Shown one piece after another: positions 17,984-21,273 of a stretch of DNA of 21,273 bases. The stretch is taken from NCBI GenBank assembly GCA_032718475.1, contig JAUCBJ010006134.1, positions 1 through 21,273 of the forward strand, written 5' to 3'. Origin of the DNA: Nemertoderma westbladi (taxonomy: Eukaryota > Xenacoelomorpha > Nemertodermatida > Nemertodermatidae). Position 1 is the first letter of the stretch; each line of letters starts with the position of its first letter. A model generated the notes under the pieces. The model saw only the letters and a program-made list of their open reading frames with translations. It did no database searches and was not told the origin of the DNA. The position numbers were made by a program, and so were the translations under genes.

Positions 17984-18765
17984 ACAGTGAATTAACTAAA
18001 ATCTACGACTGGTTACGTGACAATAAACTATTACTAAACCTGAAGAAAACTGAGTACACCATATTTACTAACCTTCCTATTCCTACTACCACCAATAACA
18101 GATTACAACTAAAAATTAACAACACCGATATCAAACAGACAGACAACACAAAATTACTTGGCATTTGGATAGATTCAAAACTAAAGTGGAAAACACATAT
18201 AAATCAGGTACTCAAAAAAATTTCTAAATCCAGCGGTATTTTCTATAAACTTAGGCACATATTTCCTCTACATATACTCAGAACCCTCTACTTTTCACTG
18301 ATCCATCCCTACGTTAATTATGGGATCCTGGTATGGGGTAGCACCCATTCCACAACACTGAAACCACTACGTACAAAAATCAATAAACTTTTACGCTGTA
18401 TTACATTTTCACACTACAGATCGTCATCAATTCCAATTTACAAACAATTAAATATTTTACCACTTAACAAACTCTATGAACTATCAGTTTGCACCTTCAT
18501 GTACGATATTTATTCGAATACCATAAGCCCAAATTCCACCCTCGGTAAACTATTCCAAAAACGTTCTTCAGTCCACAACTACCCTACCCGCAGCGCTTCC
18601 CATGGCAACTTCTCAATACCACTATGTCACCTAACTTCCTCACAGAGATCAGTGAGTTTTCGAGGACCCTCGATCTGGAATTCTGTGCCACTAGAGATAC
18701 GCAATAAAAAATCAAAATCGTCTTTTACGTCAAACTTGAAAAACCACTTATTTTCAGAGCTATAA

Positions 18766-18900
18766 CATTTACCGTTAATTTTAATTTTAATATTCAATCA
18801 TACAAAAATAAAGGTAATAATCCCAATAAAAATTGAAACATAATTAAAATATATGCGAACCACAATATAGTTAAACTATTTGATTTACGTTACACAGTAA
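18766..18900 (+). other. LINE-B proximal 3' UTR
   Basis: AT-rich sequence from the LINE-B stop codon to the first hammerhead repeat unit. No coding sequence. Confidence 0.6.
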
Positions 18901-18943
18901 TCAATAATCAAAAATCAGGGGCTAAAAAATGGCAGCTGTCTTT

Positions 18944-18964
18944 GAAATTAATTCTCCATATCTC
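18944..18964 (+). repeat. Inverted-repeat arm closing the tRNA-like/ribozyme domain, unit 1 left
   Basis: Starts GAAATTAAT and ends CATATCTC. It pairs with 19078-19098 over at least 17 of 21 positions. The equivalent arms are 412 and 824 bp further right. In RNA it would bring both ends of the tRNA-like/ribozyme domain together as an extension of helix I. Confidence 0.8.
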
Positions 18965-18973
18965 AAGAACCTG

Positions 18974-19026
18974 TGGCCTAGTGGTTGTAGTCTCGGCTTC
19001 CGCCTCGAGGTCCCAGGTTCGAATCC
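18974..19026 (+). promoter_or_regulatory. tRNA-like Pol III A and B boxes, family A unit 1
   Basis: A box TGGCCTAGTGG (18974-18984) and B box GGTTCGAATCC (19016-19026, exact consensus), with 31 nt between. A CTCGG...TCGAG anticodon-type stem lies between them, but the acceptor stem does not pair. The 3' side, where an acceptor strand would be, instead supplies the hammerhead helix I strand. It is a type-2 internal promoter derived from a tRNA and not a working tRNA. Confidence 0.8.
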
Positions 19027-19029
19027 GAC

Positions 19030-19072
19030 ACCACGCTGATGAGACCCAGTAAGGTCGAAACGCGTACGTGGT
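19030..19072 (+). ncRNA. Type I hammerhead ribozyme, family A unit 1
   Basis: Helix I ACCACG (19030-19035) pairs fully with CGTGGT (19067-19072). Core CTGATGA is 19036-19042. Helix II is GACC / GGTC (19043-19046, 19053-19056) with loop CAGTAA. Core GAAA is 19057-19060. Helix III is minimal: A19060-U19065 and C19061-G19064 around a 2-nt loop. The cleavage triplet is GUA, with the cut after 19066. All invariant hammerhead positions are present. Such a short helix III is typical of animal hammerheads, which often act as dimers. It lies four bases after the tRNA-like B box. Confidence 0.93.
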
Positions 19073-19077
19073 TTGGA

Positions 19078-19098
19078 GAGATATGAGATATTAATTTC
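19078..19098 (+). repeat. Inverted-repeat arm, unit 1 right
   Basis: Starts GAGATATG and ends ATTAATTTC; partner of 18944-18964. Confidence 0.8.
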
Positions 19099-19385
19099 AA
19101 GAAAAAATTACGCGATTCCTAAATTTGTACACTACCCGGTTAAAAAAGTACGCATGTGATGGGATTAGTCCTACAATTGCGCCAATAAAAGATAAGTTAT
19201 TTTCGGTAAAATAAACTTATCATTCGAGGTTAAGACCCCTAGATCCCTTCCTATAATAAATGTATAATAACAAACACCTCAAAAAATACAGCTTGCCAAC
19301 ACATTCATACTATCAATAATCAAAAATCAGGGGCTAAAAAATGGCAGCTGTCTTTGAAATTAATTCTCCATATCTCAAGAACCTG

Positions 19386-19438
19386 TGGCCTAGTGGTTGT
19401 AGTCTCGGCTTCCGCCTCGAGGTCCCAGGTTCGAATCC
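19386..19438 (+). promoter_or_regulatory. tRNA-like A and B boxes, family A unit 2
   Basis: Same sequence as unit 1, shifted by 412 bp. Confidence 0.8.
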
Positions 19439-19441
19439 GAC

Positions 19442-19484
19442 ACCACGCTGATGAGACCCAGTAAGGTCGAAACGCGTACGTGGT
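19442..19484 (+). ncRNA. Type I hammerhead ribozyme, family A unit 2
   Basis: Identical to unit 1 at +412 bp; predicted cut after 19478. Confidence 0.93.
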
Positions 19485-19797
19485 TTGGAGAGATATGAGA
19501 TATTAATTTCAAGAAAAAATTACGCGATTCCTAAATTTGTACACTACCCGGTTAAAAAAGTACGCATGTGATGGGATTAGTCCTACAATTGCGCCAATAA
19601 AAGATAAGTTATTTTCGGTAAAATAAACTTATCATTCGAGGTTAAGACCCCTAGATCCCTTCCTATAATAAATGTATAATAACAAACACCTCAAAAAATA
19701 CAGCTTGCCAACACATTCATACTATCAATAATCAAAAATCAGGGGCTAAAAAATGGCAGCTGTCTTTGAAATTAATTCTCCATATCTCAAGAACCTG

Positions 19798-19850
19798 TGG
19801 CCTAGTGGTTGTAGTCTCGGCTTCCGCCTCGAGGTCCCAGGTTCGAATCC
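19798..19850 (+). promoter_or_regulatory. tRNA-like A and B boxes, family A unit 3
   Basis: Same sequence as unit 1, shifted by 824 bp. Confidence 0.8.
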
Positions 19851-19853
19851 GAC

Positions 19854-19896
19854 ACCACGCTGATGAGACCCAGTAAGGTCGAAACGCGTACGTGGT
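19854..19896 (+). ncRNA. Type I hammerhead ribozyme, family A unit 3
   Basis: Identical to unit 1 at +824 bp; predicted cut after 19890. Confidence 0.93.
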
Positions 19897-20089
19897 TTGG
19901 AGAGATATGAGATATTAATTTCAAGAAAAAATTACGCGATTCCTAAATTTGTACACTACCCGGTTAAAAAAGTACGCATGTGATGGGATTAGTCCTACAA
20001 TTGCGCCAATAAAAGATAAGTTATTTTCGGTAAAATAAACTTATCATTCGAGGTTAAGACCCCTAGATCCCTTCCTATAATAAATGTAT

Positions 20090-20324
20090 TCGGTAATATA
20101 GGCCTACATTCGAAATTTCAAAAGGACCAGGCACCCCCCCCCCCCCCCCCTGTTGGTTCTGGCCACCACAGCAAGACGGCACTAGCCTGGCTATTAGTCT
20201 TCTGTGGTGGTCGTCTCACACTAGAAATTTTTTTTCTTTTTAAATATTGGTTAAATTTTATTGTTTAATGTTGTTAATATGTATTTAATATGTAACCAGC
20301 AGAAAGAAATAAATATCAAGTATC
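20090..20324 (+). other. LINE-B distal 3' UTR with hairpin and terminal repeat
   Basis: Contains C17 (20134-20150), then a hairpin whose arms CCACCACAG-C-AAGAC and GTCTT-CTGTGGTGG (about 20163-20216) pair over 14 bp. An AT-rich stretch and AAATAAATATCAAG follow, with TATCAAG twice at the end. A 3' stem-loop plus short terminal repeats is what CR1/L2-type RTs recognise on their RNA. The link to the ORF upstream is by position, since the ribozyme array lies between. Confidence 0.6.
20134..20150 (+). repeat. Poly(C) tract, 17 nt
   Basis: Uninterrupted run of 17 C on the plus strand, about 45 bp after the end of the family A array. Confidence 0.9.
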
Positions 20325-20747
20325 AAGCTAGAGGAATTGGGATTAAGTACGCTATCGATTCCAAGAAATAGACGCCCCCCAAGACGTTATACTGGTCTTG
20401 CTGAACAATATCAGGCTCTAACTGTAGAGGCGCATTTCCGCACCATATACTACGAATTTATCGATAACATACTCTCTGAGTTACATGACCGATTTTCTCC
20501 GGACAATGGTAGTATATAAAATTACATCGAGTTAGAGAAATGTTTAACAACTGGGACAGTTAACCGTGAAATTGTTAGTCAATATCCAGAACTGAGCGGT
20601 GACAGCCTTGAACTTGAATTGAAAATGTTCAATCATTCTACCAAATCCAGTTCCCTAAGTAAAGCTGTGTCATCATATAAAGCAATGTAAGCAGACGTGA
20701 AAAACCTATTTCCTCAAGTATTTCAGTTACTAAGACTATTACTAGTT
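20325..20747 (+). pseudogene. hAT transposase (ZMYM1-like), C-terminal part
   Basis: From the Lys codon at 20325 the frame reads Leu-Glu-Glu-Leu-Gly-Leu, Ile-Pro-Arg-Asn-Arg-Arg-Pro-Pro-Arg-Arg-Tyr, then Phe-Arg-x-x-Tyr-Tyr-x-x-x-Asp and Glu-Leu-x-x-Arg-Phe. A stop follows at 20517-20519, and the same frame continues with Glu-Leu-Glu-Lys-Cys-Leu, Tyr-Pro-Glu-Leu and Leu-Leu-Arg-Leu-Leu-Leu-Val. There are two further stops (20687-20689 and 20744-20746). This is the part of ZMYM1-like hAT transposases that follows the catalytic core and leads to the C-terminal dimerisation region. It starts where the fragment ending at 14133 breaks off, so both are halves of one gene. It is cut again at about 20748 by family B repeats. 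Confidence 0.8.
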
Positions 20748-20798
20748 TGAAATATTATGGGTTTGTTCAGAAGTGGAAAAAATGGGAGCGCGTCACCG

Positions 20799-20869
20799 GG
20801 GGTTGAACCAGCGCTATACGCACGTTTCGGCCTAACAGGCCTCATCAGTAGCGCTAACCAGCTCAGCCA
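20799..20869 (-). promoter_or_regulatory. tRNA-like A and B boxes around a hammerhead, family B copy 1
   Basis: Minus strand: A box TGGCTGAGCTGG (20869-20858) is followed by TTAGCGC as in a tRNA D arm, and B box GGTTCAACCCC is at 20809-20799. The 48 nt between them, where a tRNA has anticodon arm and variable loop, are taken almost entirely by the hammerhead. Confidence 0.8.
20810..20855 (-). ncRNA. Type I hammerhead ribozyme, family B copy 1
   Basis: Minus strand, 5' to 3': helix I AGCGCTA (20855-20849) pairs fully with TAGCGCT (20816-20810). Core CTGATGA is 20848-20842. Helix II is GGCC / GGCC (20841-20838, 20832-20829) with loop TGTTA. Core GAAA is 20828-20825. Helix III has three pairs, A-U, C-G and G-C, closing a 2-nt loop. 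The triplet GUA ends at 20817, the predicted cut. All core bases are intact, while every stem differs in sequence from family A, so pairing is kept by different bases. Confidence 0.93.
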
Positions 20870-20925
20870 CTAGCCCCTGACACTCGCAGTCCCACCTAAT
20901 CCACTTCTATTGAACGGGCAGTCTT

Positions 20926-21090
20926 AAGTTGCAAATATTCTATCTCTAACAGCGGACCTAACGGCCTCAAGTATGCTAGAGTGAAACAGGAGGGAAGTAC
21001 AAATAAATAAATATTCAGCTCGGTATTGCTGCCAGGTGATATTAATTAAATAAATTGGAGATGAGCTGTTGCAACTGTAATTAAAGGTGT
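20926..21090. other. 165-bp spacer of the family B 340-bp period
   Basis: Lies between the two identical 175-bp blocks. No ORF or structured RNA was recognised. It probably belongs to the full 340-bp unit. Confidence 0.55.
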
Positions 21091-21138
21091 AATATTATGG
21101 GTTTGTTCAGAAGTGGAAAAAATGGGAGCGCGTCACCG

Positions 21139-21209
21139 GGGGTTGAACCAGCGCTATACGCACGTTTCGGCCTAACAGGCCTCATCAGTAGCGCTAACCA
21201 GCTCAGCCA
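21139..21209 (-). promoter_or_regulatory. tRNA-like A and B boxes around a hammerhead, family B copy 2
   Basis: Same as copy 1, shifted by 340 bp. Confidence 0.8.
21150..21195 (-). ncRNA. Type I hammerhead ribozyme, family B copy 2
   Basis: Identical to copy 1 at +340 bp; predicted cut at 21157. Confidence 0.93.
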
Positions 21210-21273
21210 CTAGCCCCTGACACTCGCAGTCCCACCTAATCCACTTCTATTGAACGGGCAGTCTTCTGGGGCC

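Larger units (their letters stand above)
14671..18765 (+). pseudogene. LINE-B ORF: PHD-like finger, AP-type endonuclease, reverse transcriptase
   Basis: An ATG at 14671 opens a 58-residue finger (Cys-x2-Cys, then Cys-x2-Cys-x4-His-x2-Cys, then Cys-x2-Cys, as in PHD fingers). A frameshift near 14845 leads to the endonuclease (about 15035-15710) with Thr-Glu-Thr, Gly-Thr-Ile-Tyr-Arg, Gly-Asp-Ile-Asn, Ile-Asp-His-Ile and Ser-Asp-His-His, the catalytic set of AP-type LINE endonucleases. Frameshifts fall near 15735, 15975 and 16110. The RT has Asp-Leu-Lys-Lys-Ala-Phe-Asp (A), Gly-Val-Pro-Gln-Gly-Ser-Val-Leu-Ser-Pro (B) and Phe-Ala-Asp-Asp-Thr (C, about 17080). The ORF is split by the LINE-A insertion at 17141-17971 and resumes at 17984 (Asn-Ser-Glu-Leu-Thr-Lys-Ile, Trp-Leu). 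The C-terminal part (His-Asn-Tyr-x-Thr-Arg, Phe-Arg-Gly-Pro-Ser-Ile-Trp-Asn) ends at 18763-18765. This layout fits the CR1/L2 group. Confidence 0.85.
18901..20089 (+). mobile_element. Family A retrozyme-like array: 412-bp tRNA-like/hammerhead units
   Basis: Three units start at 18901, 19313 and 19725. The period is exactly 412 bp, the first two are complete and the third stops after 365 bp. They appear identical by eye. Each unit has, in order: an inverted-repeat arm, Pol III A and B boxes in a tRNA-like head, a hammerhead ribozyme, the second inverted-repeat arm, and about 210 bp of tail with a GATAAGTT/AACTTATC hairpin (19191-19221 in unit 1). Self-cleavage at successive ribozymes (after 19066, 19478, 19890) would release 412-nt monomers. 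A possible GTAAT duplication flanks the array (18896-18900 region and 20092-20097), but it is weak. No protein is encoded. Confidence 0.88.
14134..20324 (+). mobile_element. LINE-B: L2/CR1-like non-LTR retrotransposon in hAT
   Basis: The boundaries are inferred from the break and restart of the hAT frame and the AAGCT words. Contents in order are repeated 5' units (14140-14500), a spacer with a poly(C) tract, a PHD-finger/endonuclease/RT ORF (14671-18765), a 3' UTR, a hammerhead array inserted in the 3' UTR (18901-20089), and a distal 3' UTR with a strong hairpin near 20163-20216. The 3' terminus is two copies of TATCAAG, the kind of short terminal repeat usual for CR1/L2-type elements. The roughly 6.2 kb includes about 0.83 kb of LINE-A and about 1.2 kb of ribozyme array, leaving about 4.2 kb of its own sequence. 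It is inactive (several frameshifts). Confidence 0.65.
20751..20925 (-). mobile_element. Family B tRNA-like/hammerhead repeat, copy 1
   Basis: A 175-bp unit identical by eye to 21091-21265. On the minus strand it begins AAGACTGCCC, then has a GTTCAATAGAAGTGGA arm, an A box, a hammerhead, a B box, and the partner arm TCCACTTCTGAAC. With the 165-bp spacer 20926-21090 this is one 340-bp period, so the locus is either 1.5 tandem units or two monomers. The left edge falls exactly where the hAT frame is lost. Confidence 0.85.
21091..21265 (-). mobile_element. Family B tRNA-like/hammerhead repeat, copy 2
   Basis: Exact 175-bp repeat of 20751-20925 at a period of 340 bp. After 21265 the sequence departs from copy 1 (CTGGGGCC instead of AAGTTGC), so the array ends 8 bp before the window edge. 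Confidence 0.85.

Noticed and set aside
18967-19035. A functional tRNA gene in the 412-bp unit
   Set aside because: Acceptor and T stems do not pair well and the 3' acceptor strand is used by the hammerhead; only the promoter boxes and a degenerate anticodon stem remain.
18901-20089. CRISPR array
   Set aside because: Period of 412 bp with no short repeat/variable spacer pattern, in an animal genome context.

Overview
The window looks like nuclear DNA of a multicellular animal, most likely an aquatic invertebrate. It is AT-rich and has no bacterial gene organisation. It carries animal-type transposon proteins: a ZMYM1-like hAT transposase, a piggyBac transposase and several non-LTR reverse transcriptases (RT). 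It also has tRNA-derived repeats, microsatellites and long C homopolymers. The species cannot be fixed from this sequence. I see no convincing host gene; almost everything recognisable is a mobile element or the remains of one.

Left third (1-6600): repeat-rich, gene-poor DNA. It holds two C-terminal fragments of one family of RT-element ORF (1-219 on +, 1436-1931 on -). The second sits in a GC-rich island inside a long inverted repeat (630-781 / 1937-2082). Other features are a near-palindromic MITE-like element (3509-3650), a diverged satellite (about 5005-5740), a (CGA)n microsatellite, a tRNA-like SINE relic (6162-6226) and a CRE-like palindromic tandem (6509-6580).

Middle (6600-12030, all on -): one decayed piggyBac transposase in pieces (11345-12027, about 8567-8975, 6624-6957). 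It is split by a 5'-truncated but otherwise well preserved LINE (LINE-A, 8976 to about 11290) and by a second, decayed LINE fragment of the same broad group (LINE-C, about 7800-8566).

Right (12576-20747, +): a hAT transposase gene broken after its central region by a roughly 6.2-kb L2/CR1-like LINE (LINE-B, about 14134-20324). The transposase C-terminus resumes at 20325, and the short sequence AAGCT is present on both sides. LINE-B has repeated units near its 5' end, a PHD-like zinc finger, an AP-type endonuclease and an RT. It was itself hit by an 831-bp piece of LINE-A (17141-17971) flanked by a 12-bp target-site duplication.

Most interesting are two families of repeats carrying hammerhead self-cleaving ribozymes joined to tRNA-like Pol III promoter boxes. 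Family A is a tandem array of 412-bp units (18901-20089, + strand, 2.9 units, three ribozymes) within the 3' region of LINE-B. Family B (20751-20925 and 21091-21265, - strand) has its hammerhead between the A box and the B box, where a tRNA has its anticodon arm. Both families have a complete catalytic core, a very short helix III, a GUA cleavage triplet, and inverted repeats that would close the RNA. This is the architecture of animal retrozyme-like circular-RNA retroelements. The arrays are far better preserved than the elements they sit in.
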